Assembly: GCA_008638415.1 (NCBI GenBank)
Contig: VWVT01000009.1
Coordinates: 1 to 64,000 of the forward strand
DNA from: Nocardiopsis sinuspersici
Lineage (GTDB): Bacteria; Actinomycetota; Actinomycetes; Streptosporangiales; Streptosporangiaceae
Reading direction: 5' to 3'
Length of the DNA stretch: 64,000 bases
Shown one piece after another: positions 35,395-44,260 of the stretch. The notes below the pieces were generated by a model that was not told where the DNA came from, made no database searches, and saw only the letters and a list, made by a program, of their open reading frames with translations. The first letter of the stretch is position 1. Each line of letters starts with the position of its first letter. Made by a program: the position numbers and the translations under genes.

Positions 35395-35424
35395 ACAGTA
35401 CGTCCCGCGCGAGCCGTGGGGCAA
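35395..35424 (-). promoter_or_regulatory. Promoter for the 12-residue ORF
   Basis: On the minus strand TTGCCC (35419-35424) and TACTGT (35395-35400) are spaced by 18 bases. The transcript would start about 25 bases before the extended Shine-Dalgarno sequence. The DNA just upstream, around 35425-35450, is AT-rich. Confidence 0.5.
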
Positions 35425-35563
35425 ATGTTTTTTCTGTGAGCAAAACCGCAGGTGGGGGACGCGTTCACGGACCCCTTGGCGGGGCGGCCTGAGGCCGCGC
35501 TCCGCGAACGCGTACGCCGTTCGCCACAGGCGGCACCCGTGGGACATGTCCTAGGCTCGGCGT

Positions 35564-36586
35564 ATGACTTCGCCTCTGCTGAGCACACCGGGCGCCGTGA
35601 GCGCCGAGTCCCCCGACTCCGGGGTCGCCGCCCACTACGGCGACCCCTCCCACGAGGGACGTGCCATCGAACGTTCGAGCGCTTGGGTCGACCGGAGCAA
35701 CCGGGGCGTGGTCCGGGTCGTCGGGCCCGACCGCCTGGGCTGGCTCAACGACCTCACCAGCCAGCTGACCACGGGCCTGGCCCCGGGGAAGGGCACCGAG
35801 TCGCTGGTCCTGGACACCCGGGGACACCTGCGGCACCACCTCTCCCTGATGGACGACGGCGAGGCCACCTGGATCCACACCGAGCCGGGGGACGGCCCGG
35901 AGCTGGCGAAGTTCCTGGACTCCATGCGGTTCATGCTGCGTGTGGAGGTGGAGGACCTGGGCGACTCCCGCGCTGTGCTGACCGTGCTCGGTCCCGACCG
36001 CGCCAAGGTGGTCGGAGCCGCCTCGCTCGACGACGTGCCCGCGCGCACGACCGAGGGGGAGACCGACCTGTTCCTGCCAACCGAGCGGCTCACCGGTGCG
36101 GCCGAGGCGCTCACGGCGGCCGGGGCGCGTCCGGCGGGCATGTGGGCCTACGAGGCGCACCGGATCGCGGAGCACCGGGTGCGCCCGTGGCTGGACACGG
36201 ACGACCGCACGATCCCGCACGAGGTGGACTGGGTGGGCCGGGCGGTGCACCTGGAGAAGGGCTGCTACCCGGGCCAGGAGACGGTGGCGCGGGTGCACAA
36301 CCTGGGCCGTCCGCCGCGCCGCCTGGTGATGCTGCACCTGGACGGCACCGCCGAGCGCCTGCCGGAGGTGGGTGCGGCGCTGGAGCTGGACGGACGGGCC
36401 GTGGGCCGGGTGGGCACGTCGGCCCGCCACCACGAACTGGGGCCGATCGCCCTGGGTGTGGTCAAGCGCGCGGTGCCGACCGGGGCCGACCTGGTGGTGG
36501 ACGGTATCGCCGCCGGGCAGGAGGTCGTGGTGGATCCGGAGACGGGCGCCAACGCCCAGATCAACCTGCGCCGCCGCCCCCGCTGA
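35564..36586 (+). CDS. ygfZ: YgfZ/GcvT-like folate-binding protein
   Basis: 340 residues. YgfZ proteins use folate and support repair or assembly of iron-sulfur enzymes. The GcvT-like N-terminal part includes RSNRGVVRVVGPDRLGWLND-type sequence (NRGVVRVVGPDRLGWLNDLT). The signature KGCYPGQETVARVHNLGRP is the family hallmark K-G-C-Y-x-G-Q-E. A TAGGCT element 6 bases before the ATG and lack of a ribosome site suggest a leaderless transcript. Confidence 0.94.
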   Translation: MTSPLLSTPGAVSAESPDSGVAAHYGDPSHEGRAIERSSAWVDRSNRGVVRVVGPDRLGWLNDLTSQLTTGLAPGKGTESLVLDTRGHLRHHLSLMDDGEATWIHTEPGDGPELAKFLDSMRFMLRVEVEDLGDSRAVLTVLGPDRAKVVGAASLDDVPARTTEGETDLFLPTERLTGAAEALTAAGARPAGMWAYEAHRIAEHRVRPWLDTDDRTIPHEVDWVGRAVHLEKGCYPGQETVARVHNLGRPPRRLVMLHLDGTAERLPEVGAALELDGRAVGRVGTSARHHELGPIALGVVKRAVPTGADLVVDGIAAGQEVVVDPETGANAQINLRRRPR

Positions 36587-36621
36587 GACCGGTTCCCGCG
36601 CGTGTCCGTGGCCGGGCGGCC

Positions 36622-37332
36622 TCAGTTCGGTTCGAGGGGGGTGCGCCCGGCGATCCTGACCTCGGCGAACTCGGTCCCGACCGGGGCCAGGAACAGGATG
36701 TGGGTGGTGACGGTCTCCCCCGGGTTGATGTCGTCCCAGAAGTAGTCCCACGCCACGGTGATCTCGGCGTCGATGTCGTTGGCGTACTCCAGGCCGTCGG
36801 TGGTCAGGCCGGTGGTCCCGTAGGTGTCGAAGACCGCCGGACCGGTGCCCTGGTTGGTCACGTGGAGCCGGTAGACGTGGAACTCCATCCCCGAGGGCGC
36901 GGTGTCGGAGGACCCCATCCCGTCGGTGACGGTGGTGTCGGTGTAGGCCTTCTCGACCTCCACGAGGAAGGTGTCGAACTCGGCGGAGGCCCCGTTGTAG
37001 GACTCCGGCGGTACCGGCTGCTGTGCGGTTCCCGTCCCGCCCTCCCCGGTCCCGTCCTCCCCCGCGGGAGGGTCCCCCCGTCCCGGTTCCGTACCCGGCG
37101 GTTCCCGGTCCGGCCCGTGCCCGGTGCCGGGCTCCGGCTCCCGCGCCGCACCGGGCTCCGCCTGCTCCTCCACGGCGACCACCCGGGCGTGCGGGAGCGG
37201 AACGCTCGCCAGCGCGAGGAGCATGGCGACGCAGCCGAGCCCGGCCAGGAGCACGGCGACGGGGATGGCGAGGACGCGCGCGAGGGAGCCGGTCTCCCTC
37301 GGCGGTGGTGAATGCGTGCCTCTGATGCCCAT
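36622..37332 (-). CDS. Membrane-anchored DUF4352-like protein
   Basis: 236 residues. One N-terminal membrane segment (ARVLAIPVAVLLAGLGCVAM) is followed by a Pro/Glu/Gly-rich linker to about residue 115. An immunoglobulin-like domain follows, with the DUF4352 pattern (EFHVYRLHVTNQGTGPAVFD and GETVTTHILFLAPVG). It is probably exposed outside the membrane. No ligand or partner can be read from context. Confidence 0.7.
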   Translation of the reverse strand: MGIRGTHSPPPRETGSLARVLAIPVAVLLAGLGCVAMLLALASVPLPHARVVAVEEQAEPGAAREPEPGTGHGPDREPPGTEPGRGDPPAGEDGTGEGGTGTAQQPVPPESYNGASAEFDTFLVEVEKAYTDTTVTDGMGSSDTAPSGMEFHVYRLHVTNQGTGPAVFDTYGTTGLTTDGLEYANDIDAEITVAWDYFWDDINPGETVTTHILFLAPVGTEFAEVRIAGRTPLEPN

Positions 37333-37499
37333 GCTGGTGTGACGCGCATCATAGGTAGTTCATTCCGGTTTCGCACGATTTTTCCGAATTGCGCCCACCG
37401 CCACAGGCCCTGGTCGGGGGCACGCCGACGGGGCCCGGCCGGTGCGCTCCCGCCGGGCCCCGTCGGCCGGATCCCCTCGGTCGGGGCCGACCGGATCCG

Positions 37500-38420
37500 T
37501 CAGACGGTGAGAACGATCTTTCCCCGCGTGCGGCCGGCCTGGCTCAGACGCCACGCGTCGGCCGCCTCGGAGAGCGGGAACTCGCGGTCCACGTGCACGG
37601 TGAGCCTGCCGCCGTCGGCCAGGCGGGCCAGTTCGGCGAGGTCGGCGGAGTCCGGGCGCACCCACAGCCAGTGGCCGCCCTGCTCCTGGATCTCGGGGTC
37701 GGCGACGGACACGACCCGGCCGGCGTCGCCCACCAGGGGCAGCGACTCCCCGGCGACCCCGCCGCCGACGAAGTCGAGCACCGCGTCGACCCCGTCCGGG
37801 GCCAGGGCGCGGACCCGGTCGTTGAGGCCGTCGCCGTAGACCACCGGTTCGGCGCCCAGGGAGCGCAGGAAGTCGTGGTTGCGCTCGCTGGCGGTACCGA
37901 TGACGCGGGCCCCGCGGTCGACGGCGATCTGGACGCCGAAGGACCCGACGCCGCCCGCCGCGGCGTGGATGAGCACCGTGTCACCGGAGCCGACCCCCAC
38001 CCGCTCCGCGGACTGGTAGGCGGTGAGGCCCGCGAGCGGGACCCCGGCGGCCTGCTGCCAGCTCAGCGACCTCGGCCTGGGCGCGAGCATGCGCACGTTG
38101 GCCGACACGAGCTCGGCGTAGGTGCCGTTCTTGGCCCAGTCCTTGCGGAGGTATCCGTAGACCTCGTCGCCGACCTGGTACTCGTGCGCGTCGGGCCCGA
38201 CCGCCTCGACGACGCCGGCGACGTCCCATCCGGGGATGAACGGGAACTCCGCCTCCATGAGGGCGTCGAGTCCTCCGGAGGCGAGCTTCCAGTCGACGGG
38301 GTTGACCCCGGCCGCCCTCACCCGGACCAGGACCTCGCTCGGCGCGACCTTGGGGTCGGGGAGCTCCGTCAGGGACAGGTCGTCGGCGGATCCGTACTGC
38401 TGTAGTGCGATTGCCTTCAT
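37500..38420 (-). CDS. NADP-dependent quinone oxidoreductase-like MDR protein
   Basis: 306 residues from ATG giving MKAIALQQYGSADDLSLTEL. Medium-chain reductase without zinc ligands. Motifs: VRVRAAGVNPVDWKLASGGL, IPGWDVAGVVEAVG, and the NADPH-binding HAAAGGVGSFGVQIAVDRGA. This resembles zeta-crystallin/quinone oxidoreductase-type enzymes that reduce quinones or enones. Physiological substrate unknown. Transcribed alone; the gatD operon terminator lies upstream of it. Confidence 0.88.
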   Translation of the reverse strand: MKAIALQQYGSADDLSLTELPDPKVAPSEVLVRVRAAGVNPVDWKLASGGLDALMEAEFPFIPGWDVAGVVEAVGPDAHEYQVGDEVYGYLRKDWAKNGTYAELVSANVRMLAPRPRSLSWQQAAGVPLAGLTAYQSAERVGVGSGDTVLIHAAAGGVGSFGVQIAVDRGARVIGTASERNHDFLRSLGAEPVVYGDGLNDRVRALAPDGVDAVLDFVGGGVAGESLPLVGDAGRVVSVADPEIQEQGGHWLWVRPDSADLAELARLADGGRLTVHVDREFPLSEAADAWRLSQAGRTRGKIVLTV

Positions 38421-38483
38421 GTATCCGACAGCGGTTGGCCCAGGCGGTTCATTCCACGACACGCCGTGGCGTGCCGGAGGACA

Positions 38484-38520
38484 CCCGGGGCCCGGCGGGA
38501 CGTACCCGCCGGGCCCCGGG
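38484..38520 (-). terminator. Strong hairpin after gatD
   Basis: Perfect 16-bp inverted repeat (38484-38499 with 38505-38520) and a 5-base loop ACGTA, starting 19 bases past the gatD stop. Likely terminator of the murT-gatD operon. Confidence 0.8.
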
Positions 38521-38538
38521 CCGGCCGCGGAGGAAGGG

Positions 38539-39249
38539 TCAGCGCATACCGGCGGCGAGGCGCTCGTCGTGCAGGCGCTCCCCCCAGGACGGGGCGAGCG
38601 GCGCCAGCGGGCCCACCCGCCAGCGCAGCAGCAGGTCTGCCAGCTCCGGGTTGCGGGGCAGGGCCGGCCCGTGCAGGTAGGTGCCCAGCACCTGTCCCTG
38701 GTAGGCGCCCTCGGTGCGGTCGTCGTTGCCGATACCGCGCACCGTGGTGGACAGCGGCTTGGCCGACGGGCCGATGGCCGTGCGGCCCTGGTGGTTCTCG
38801 AAGCCGGTGATCCGGCCCACGCCCAGGGCCGGGTCCACGTCCGCGACGATCTCGCCGACCGCGCGGCTCTGGCCGCGGCCGCTGCGGATGTCGAGGATGC
38901 CCACGCCCGGGAGCGGGTTGGACTCGTCGTCGCCGTAGGACTCGCCGATGATCTGGTATCCGGCGCACACCGCGAAGACGCAGGCGCCGCGCGCGGCGGC
39001 GCGGGCCAGGCCGCCGTCGGCGCGCAGGCGCTCGGCCGCCAGGATCTGCGGACGGTCCTCGCCGCCGCCGAGCAGGTAGATGTCTCCCTGCTCGGGCACG
39101 GGGTCGCTGGAGTAGACGTGCACGGTCTCGGTGGGGATACCGCGCAGCTCGGCCCGGCGCTTGAGGATCAGGGCGTTGCCCTGGTCGCCGTAGGTGCTCA
39201 GCAGGTCGGGGTAGATCCACACGATCCGCAGGGCGCTGGTGTTCGTCAT
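38539..39249 (-). CDS. gatD: Lipid II isoglutaminyl synthase, glutaminase subunit GatD
   Basis: 236 residues, class I glutamine amidotransferase like CobB/CobQ. It supplies ammonia to MurT for amidation of D-glutamate in lipid II. Nucleophile Cys in GACVFAVCAGYQIIGESY, the catalytic His in GTYLHGPALPRNPELAD, and the GDIYLLGGGEDRPQILAAER region. It follows murT with a 10-bp gap. The pair is standard in actinobacteria and Gram-positive cocci. Confidence 0.94.
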   Translation of the reverse strand: MTNTSALRIVWIYPDLLSTYGDQGNALILKRRAELRGIPTETVHVYSSDPVPEQGDIYLLGGGEDRPQILAAERLRADGGLARAAARGACVFAVCAGYQIIGESYGDDESNPLPGVGILDIRSGRGQSRAVGEIVADVDPALGVGRITGFENHQGRTAIGPSAKPLSTTVRGIGNDDRTEGAYQGQVLGTYLHGPALPRNPELADLLLRWRVGPLAPLAPSWGERLHDERLAAGMR

Positions 39250-39259
39250 GGGTATCTCC

Positions 39260-40516
39260 CTACTGAACGCGGCCGTAGGCCGTACGGATCTGCTGGAAGG
39301 CGGTGTAGTTGGCGATGAGGTCGACCTTGGTGATGTCGGGCTGGTCCGCCTTGAGGCGGCCCAGGACCTCGTCCACCCGTTCGGCGACCTCGAACTGGAC
39401 GCCGTCGGTCTCCAGGCGCAGCGCGAGGTCGGTGCGGCGCTCGCCCATGACGAACACGCGGCGGTCGCGCAGCACGGTGTAGTCGACGTCCCACAGCCAG
39501 GAGGTGTCCTTGCCGTCGGGGACCTGCGCGTTGACCGCGAGGATCACCGGTGTGCGGGGCGGGTCCAGGACCGCGAAGGACTCCAGCCACCCGGCGGGGT
39601 TCTTGGAGAGCAGCAGGCGCACCTCGACGCCCATGGTCACCACGGAGGTGTAGCGGCCCGCGACCGAGGTGACCTCGCGCAGCCGCTCCAGGGTGCGCTC
39701 GGGGTGGATGCCGTACCCGGCGGCGGTCGCGGCCGCGATCGCGGCGTTGGCGCGGTTGGCGTCACCGGGCAGGTTCATCCGCAGCTTGAGGCGCTGTCCC
39801 TCCGGGGTGAGGAGGACGTCGGAGTCGTTGTCCACCGCCCAGGTGGTCTCGGGCCTGGCCAGCCCGCACTCGGGGCACTCCCAGTACGGGTCCACGTCGC
39901 GCTTGAGGTGGCCGCCGCACTCGGGGCAGCACCAGGAGTCCTCCTTCCAGCGCTGGCCCGCGGAGACCCAGGTGGCGTTGGGCGCGCCCAGGCCCGCCCA
40001 GGCCACGAGGGGGTCGTCCGCGTTGGCGATGACGTGGGCGTTGCTCTTGCCCAGGGCGACGCGCCACTTCTTGGCGAGCAGGTTGATCTCCGAGGCGCGG
40101 TCCATCTGGTCGCGGCTCAGGTTCATCAGCACCACGAACGCGGGCTGGGTGGCGATGAGCACCTGCGGGAGGTACTTCTCGTCGACCTCCAGCACGCCGT
40201 TGACGGCGGACTGGTTGTCGGACAGCGCCGTGATGTGCCCGGTGGGCATGTTCGCGCCGAACTCGTTGGTGGCCACGTCGCCGAACTCGCGCAGGGCCTG
40301 CGCGATGAGCCTGGTGGTGGTGGTCTTGCCGTTGGTGGCGCTGACCAGGGCGAGCCTGCGGCCCCGGGCGAGCTTGGCGAGCAGGTCGGGTTCGACCTTG
40401 AGCGCCACCCGTCCACCGATCACGGAGCCGTCTCCCCGTCCCGTGGCACGGGACAGGCCGGCTGCGCTCCTTCCCAGCACGGATGCCAGTTGGGCGCGCA
40501 AGGGAAGCTCGCTCAT
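39260..40516 (-). CDS. murT: Lipid II isoglutaminyl synthase, Mur ligase subunit MurT
   Basis: 418 residues from ATG 40516. Mur-ligase fold with the ATP loop LALVSATNGKTTTTRLIAQA. A zinc ribbon is inserted, with CPECGGHLKRDVDP and YWECPECG supplying four Cys, as in known MurT proteins. The C-terminal DUF1727 domain follows (AGRYTSVVTMGVEVRLLLSK). It activates the alpha-carboxylate of D-Glu in lipid II for amidation by GatD-derived ammonia. Confidence 0.95.
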   Translation of the reverse strand: MSELPLRAQLASVLGRSAAGLSRATGRGDGSVIGGRVALKVEPDLLAKLARGRRLALVSATNGKTTTTRLIAQALREFGDVATNEFGANMPTGHITALSDNQSAVNGVLEVDEKYLPQVLIATQPAFVVLMNLSRDQMDRASEINLLAKKWRVALGKSNAHVIANADDPLVAWAGLGAPNATWVSAGQRWKEDSWCCPECGGHLKRDVDPYWECPECGLARPETTWAVDNDSDVLLTPEGQRLKLRMNLPGDANRANAAIAAATAAGYGIHPERTLERLREVTSVAGRYTSVVTMGVEVRLLLSKNPAGWLESFAVLDPPRTPVILAVNAQVPDGKDTSWLWDVDYTVLRDRRVFVMGERRTDLALRLETDGVQFEVAERVDEVLGRLKADQPDITKVDLIANYTAFQQIRTAYGRVQ

Positions 40517-40606
40517 CTCATTCTCCAGAATTGCTGGATCACCCGCGCCGTTCGCTCCTGGGAGGCGGCGGGCGATGTGTCGGCCAAGCCTATTGTCCAC
40601 CTTGGG

Positions 40607-42766
40607 TCAGCCCCGCCAGTCCAACCGCTCGGGCGGTGGGCCGAGGTTGGGCGGCACCTGGCCGTCGGCTCCCACCGGAGTGGGAGAACCGCTTCCGGGG
40701 GCGGCCCCGTCCGGCGTGTCGGGGGTGGCGGGGCCCGGGGCCGCGATGCGGGGGCGGCCGTCCACGGTGCGCCGCCTCCTCCCGGCCCGGCTCTCGGCCG
40801 CGGTGCCACCGTCCCCAACGTCCGGTCGGGCGGCGGTGTTCCGGGAGTCCTCCACCGTGGCGAGGGTGGCTGTGGACAGGGTGAGGATACCCGGATTGGT
40901 GTCGGCCAGCACGGGGCCGTCGGCGGTCAGCACCAGGGCCGCGGTGGAGGGCAGTCCACGCAGCGACTCGGCGTCCAGGCCGCAGGTGCGGACGGGCTGG
41001 GCGCCGCCGTCCCCCGCGGTGGCGGGCGCGTCGGCCTCCGCGGCCTGCGCGGTGGCCCGCCCCCAGGCGGTGGCGGATCTCACATGGCGGACGAGGTCGA
41101 GGGGGGTGAGCGCGGCGGCCGCGTTGCGGATCACCGCGCCGGACTCGGTGTGGGGCGAGGGGAAGAACCGGTCGTCGGCCTCCACCTCGGCGTCGGGGTC
41201 CTCCCCCGCCCCGGTGACCGAGTCGCCCACGGCCTCGCCGATCACCTCGGTGAGCCGGTGCAGCCGCAGCCCGCCGGGGTCGTGCCCGGCGACACCGGGC
41301 GCGGCGGCCACGGCACGGGCGGCGTCCGCGGCCGAGCCGCCGCCCTGGCGCATCACCACGGGCAGGCAGCCGGGGTCGGAGAAGCGGGCGAGGGCGGTGG
41401 GAGCGGCCGTGCGGAACATCAGGACCACCTCCACCCCGCTGTCGGCGGCGGCGGTGAGGACCTGGTCGACCTCCCCGGGCGGAAGGGTCTCGGCGCCGCA
41501 GACCACCACGGTGCGGGTGCGCTCCGGACGCGCCCGGCTACGCCTGCCGTCCACGGTCCTGGGCTGCTCGGGCACCTCCAGCAGCTCGCTGAGCGCGGAC
41601 ACGGCGTAGGTGCCGTAGACGCGTGCGGCGGCCCTGCCGGAGGCCCGGTCCGTGGAGATGATCTTGACCTGGGCGTACTCGGAGCCGTCCGCGCGGGTGC
41701 CGACGGCCTCGAAGGGGCTGAGGCGGCGTTCGAGCTCCCAGGCGCGCCTGCGGAGGTCGGGGCCGTCGGCGCAGCGCTCGCGTACCCGGACGCGCTGCTC
41801 CGGGGTGAGCAGCGCGAGCGCGGGGTCGTCCGCGGCCGCGTCGTCCTCGGGGGTGAGGAGCGCGCGCAGGCCGCCGATGAGCTCGGCGATCCCGGCGCGC
41901 GGCCCCAGTACCTCCAGCAGGCGCAGCAGGAGGGTCTCGTCCGCGTCGGCGCCGTCGGTGCCGCCTCCGGCGTCGCCGGAGGCGGCCGCGACGGCGGAGA
42001 GGATGCGGGCGCGCTGGCCCGCGTCCAGGTTGGTGCCCAGGGTCATCCGGGGCAGGTCCGCGGGAAGCACCCAGCGGCGCGGGGCGACGGCGCAGCGGCG
42101 GGCCAGCCGGACGAGTTCGCGGACCACGGAGCGGCCGGTGAGGTCCACGACGGTGAGGTCGCCGCCCTCGCGCAGTCGCGAGACGCCGAGGGTGGCGAGC
42201 AGCGCGGACCATCCGGCCTCGTCGCCGCCGACCACGACGACGGTGCCGACGTCGGCGGTCACCCCGTACCAGAGCGGCTGGGCCTCGTAGGCGCGTGCGG
42301 CCGCCTGCCACTCGGTGTACCTGCGGGCGTGCTCGCGCTGCCGTTCGTGCAGGGCGCGGTCGCGTTCGTCGCGTTCGGCTGCCAGGCGCTCGCGGGCCCG
42401 CTCCAGCCGTTCGGCGACGACCCGGCGGCTCTGGACCAGGGCGACGGAGATGGGCGCGGCGATGGCGGCGCAGGCGAACACTCCGCCGAGGGCGAAGCTG
42501 CCCGGGAGGATGCGCAGCGTCCACAGCAGCGGGAACAGCAGGGAGAACAGGGCGAGCCCGGCCAGGGCGAAGTAGAGCGGCCTGTTGGTCCGGGCCTCGT
42601 TGTCGCGCTGGGCTGCGATCCACTCCTCGCTGACGGCCTCGGTGTCGGCCGGTGTCGGGCGGCGCGGCGCCGGCCCCGGTGGCGGCAGGAGCACGGCGTG
42701 CCGCCAGCCGACGTAGGTACGTCCGGCCTCGCTTCGGGGCGCGCCGCCCGACCGGGAGCTGGGCAC
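40607..42766 (-). CDS. Large membrane protein, possible degenerate FtsK/EccC relative
   Basis: 719 residues from GTG 42766. Two adjacent membrane segments (FALAGLALFSLLFPLLWTLR and GVFACAAIAAPISVALV, about residues 66-113) are followed by a basic coiled coil (VAERLERARERLAAERDERD). This top part resembles the N-terminus of EssC/EccC ATPases of type VII secretion. The rest has Rossmann-like strands (TVVVVGGDEAGWSALLATLG) but no Walker A loop is visible. The last 90 residues are disordered. Function unknown; no other type VII genes are in the window. Confidence 0.65.
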   Translation of the reverse strand: MPSSRSGGAPRSEAGRTYVGWRHAVLLPPPGPAPRRPTPADTEAVSEEWIAAQRDNEARTNRPLYFALAGLALFSLLFPLLWTLRILPGSFALGGVFACAAIAAPISVALVQSRRVVAERLERARERLAAERDERDRALHERQREHARRYTEWQAAARAYEAQPLWYGVTADVGTVVVVGGDEAGWSALLATLGVSRLREGGDLTVVDLTGRSVVRELVRLARRCAVAPRRWVLPADLPRMTLGTNLDAGQRARILSAVAAASGDAGGGTDGADADETLLLRLLEVLGPRAGIAELIGGLRALLTPEDDAAADDPALALLTPEQRVRVRERCADGPDLRRRAWELERRLSPFEAVGTRADGSEYAQVKIISTDRASGRAAARVYGTYAVSALSELLEVPEQPRTVDGRRSRARPERTRTVVVCGAETLPPGEVDQVLTAAADSGVEVVLMFRTAAPTALARFSDPGCLPVVMRQGGGSAADAARAVAAAPGVAGHDPGGLRLHRLTEVIGEAVGDSVTGAGEDPDAEVEADDRFFPSPHTESGAVIRNAAAALTPLDLVRHVRSATAWGRATAQAAEADAPATAGDGGAQPVRTCGLDAESLRGLPSTAALVLTADGPVLADTNPGILTLSTATLATVEDSRNTAARPDVGDGGTAAESRAGRRRRTVDGRPRIAAPGPATPDTPDGAAPGSGSPTPVGADGQVPPNLGPPPERLDWRG

Positions 42767-42903
42767 CGTCCGAACACCTCCTGACCGGCCGTCGCGGGGT
42801 GGCCGGGGACTCGTTTCGTGCGAGGCTCCGGCCGGGGCCGGAGTGTGGGCAGAATGCTGTCACCCGCCCCGCGTGTTTGTCACGGCCCCGGGCACAAGAA
42901 GGC

Positions 42904-42946
42904 GGGGCGCCGGTGCCGGACGGTCTCCCGTCGGCACCGGCGCCCC
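42904..42946 (-). terminator. Terminator of the sulfurtransferase operon
   Basis: GGGGCGCCGGTGCCG pairs perfectly with CGGCACCGGCGCCCC; the loop pairs further (GACGG with CCGTC). It lies about 90 bases downstream of DUF1416. Confidence 0.75.
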
Positions 42947-42989
42947 GTACGCCCGCCGTCCGCTGCCAGGACGTGCTTCCCTGAGGCTC

Positions 42990-43034
42990 CGCCGCGCTTC
43001 GCCCCGTGCCCGGACGCCGCAGCGGCACAGGACC
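42990..43034 (+). repeat. Intergenic repeat, copy B
   Basis: A 31-base core and an adjoining 14-base block, each with one mismatch to copy A at 22358-22438. The block touches the DUF1416 stop codon. Confidence 0.7.
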
Positions 43035-43339
43035 TAGGCCTGGACCTGCAGGTCGATGACCCTGCCCACCTCGGCCTGCACCGTGTACTCGGCGGTGAAG
43101 CCCTGGGAGGCCAGCACGCGGACCTTCCAGGACCCGTCGGCGGCGAAGAAGCGGAACGTGCCCTCGTCGCCGGTGGCCACCTCGCCGACGAAGTCGTCGG
43201 AGGAGTTGAGCAGGCGGGCGTAGGCTCCGCGCAGCGGCTCTCCGCCACGGGTCACCGTGCCCTGGATGACCGCCTGGTTGCCCGCGTCGACGTCGGCGAG
43301 GGCGACGCCGCCGACCGGTGCTCCGCAGCTCTCGCTCAC
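43034..43339 (-). CDS. DUF1416 protein (SseC-like)
   Basis: 101 residues from GTG 43339, overlapping the sulfurtransferase stop by GTGA, so the two are translationally coupled. It has a carboxypeptidase-regulatory or transthyretin-like beta fold (AVIQGTVTRGGEPLRGAYAR, FRFFAADGSWKVRVLASQGF) and a Cys near the N-terminus (SESCGAPVGG). It matches mycobacterial SseC, always next to the rhodanese gene, with a suspected but unproven role in sulfur metabolism. Confidence 0.9.
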   Translation of the reverse strand: MSESCGAPVGGVALADVDAGNQAVIQGTVTRGGEPLRGAYARLLNSSDDFVGEVATGDEGTFRFFAADGSWKVRVLASQGFTAEYTVQAEVGRVIDLQVQA

Positions 43340-44181
43340 TTGGCCTCAGCCTCTCCCAGCTCGACCGGGACGCCCACGAGGGAGCCGTACTCGGTCCACG
43401 AACCGTCGTAGTTCTTGACGTTCTCCAGCCCGAGGATCTCGTGCAGGGCGAACCAGGTGTGCGAGGAGCGCTCGCCGATCCGGCAGTAGGCGATGATGTC
43501 CTTGTCCAGGTCCACCCCGGCCTCGGTGTAGAGCTCGCGCAGCTCGTCGGCGCTCTTGAAGGTGCCGTCCTCGTTGGCGGTCTTGGCCCACGGGATGTTG
43601 CGCGCGGTCGGGATGTGGCCGGGACGCTGCGAGGTCTCCTGCGGCAGGTGCGCGGGGGCCAGCAGCTTGCCGGTGAACTCGTCGGGCGAGCGCACGTCCA
43701 CCAGGTCCTTGTCGCCGATGGCCTGGACGACCTCGTCGCGGAAGGCGCGGATCGAGGAGTCCTGCTCCTTGGCGGTGTACTGGGTGGGGGCCCGGTCCGG
43801 GACCTCCTCGACCAGCTCGCGGGACTCCAGCTCCCACTTCTTGCGGCCGCCGTCCAGCAGGCGGACGTTCTCGTGGCCGTAGAGCTTGAAGTACCAGTAC
43901 GCGTAGGCGGCGAACCAGTTGTTGTTGCCGCCGTACAGGATGACCTGGTCGTCGTTGCCGATGCCCTTGGCGGACAGCAGCTTCCCGAAGCCGGTGCGGT
44001 CCACGAAGTCACGGCGGACCGGGTCCTGGAGCTCCGTCTTCCAGTCGATCCTGACGGCGCCGCGGATGTGTCCCTTGTCGTAGGCGGACGTGTCCTCGTC
44101 GACTTCGACGAGGACCACGTTGTCGTCATCCAGGTGAGCCTCCACCCAGTCGGCGTCCACGAGGACGTCGGAGCGGCTCAT
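43336..44181 (-). CDS. Thiosulfate sulfurtransferase (rhodanese, CysA2/SseA type)
   Basis: 281 residues, two rhodanese domains. The first is inactive and starts LVDADWVEAHLDDDNVVLVE; it holds HIRGAVRIDWKTELQDPVRR. The second carries the catalytic Cys in IIAYCRIGERSSHTWFALHE, the CRxGxR loop typical of thiosulfate sulfurtransferases. It moves sulfane sulfur from thiosulfate to an acceptor. It is in an operon with DUF4395 upstream and DUF1416 downstream, and a Cys-rich leader ORF precedes the set. Confidence 0.93.
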   Translation of the reverse strand: MSRSDVLVDADWVEAHLDDDNVVLVEVDEDTSAYDKGHIRGAVRIDWKTELQDPVRRDFVDRTGFGKLLSAKGIGNDDQVILYGGNNNWFAAYAYWYFKLYGHENVRLLDGGRKKWELESRELVEEVPDRAPTQYTAKEQDSSIRAFRDEVVQAIGDKDLVDVRSPDEFTGKLLAPAHLPQETSQRPGHIPTARNIPWAKTANEDGTFKSADELRELYTEAGVDLDKDIIAYCRIGERSSHTWFALHEILGLENVKNYDGSWTEYGSLVGVPVELGEAEAK

Positions 44182-44260
44182 AGGGAACCTCCTGTGTTTC
44201 TTGTGCGGTGTCGCGTGTACGTCGGTGCTCGCGGGGTCGGTCGCCCCGGAGTGAGGGGGG

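Noticed and set aside
39239..42784. Plus-strand frame of 1181 codons opposite gatD, murT and the large membrane gene
   Set aside because: A shadow of the high-GC coding strand: the minus strand shows clear MurT and membrane motifs, while this frame is Gly/Arg/Ala-rich without any motif.
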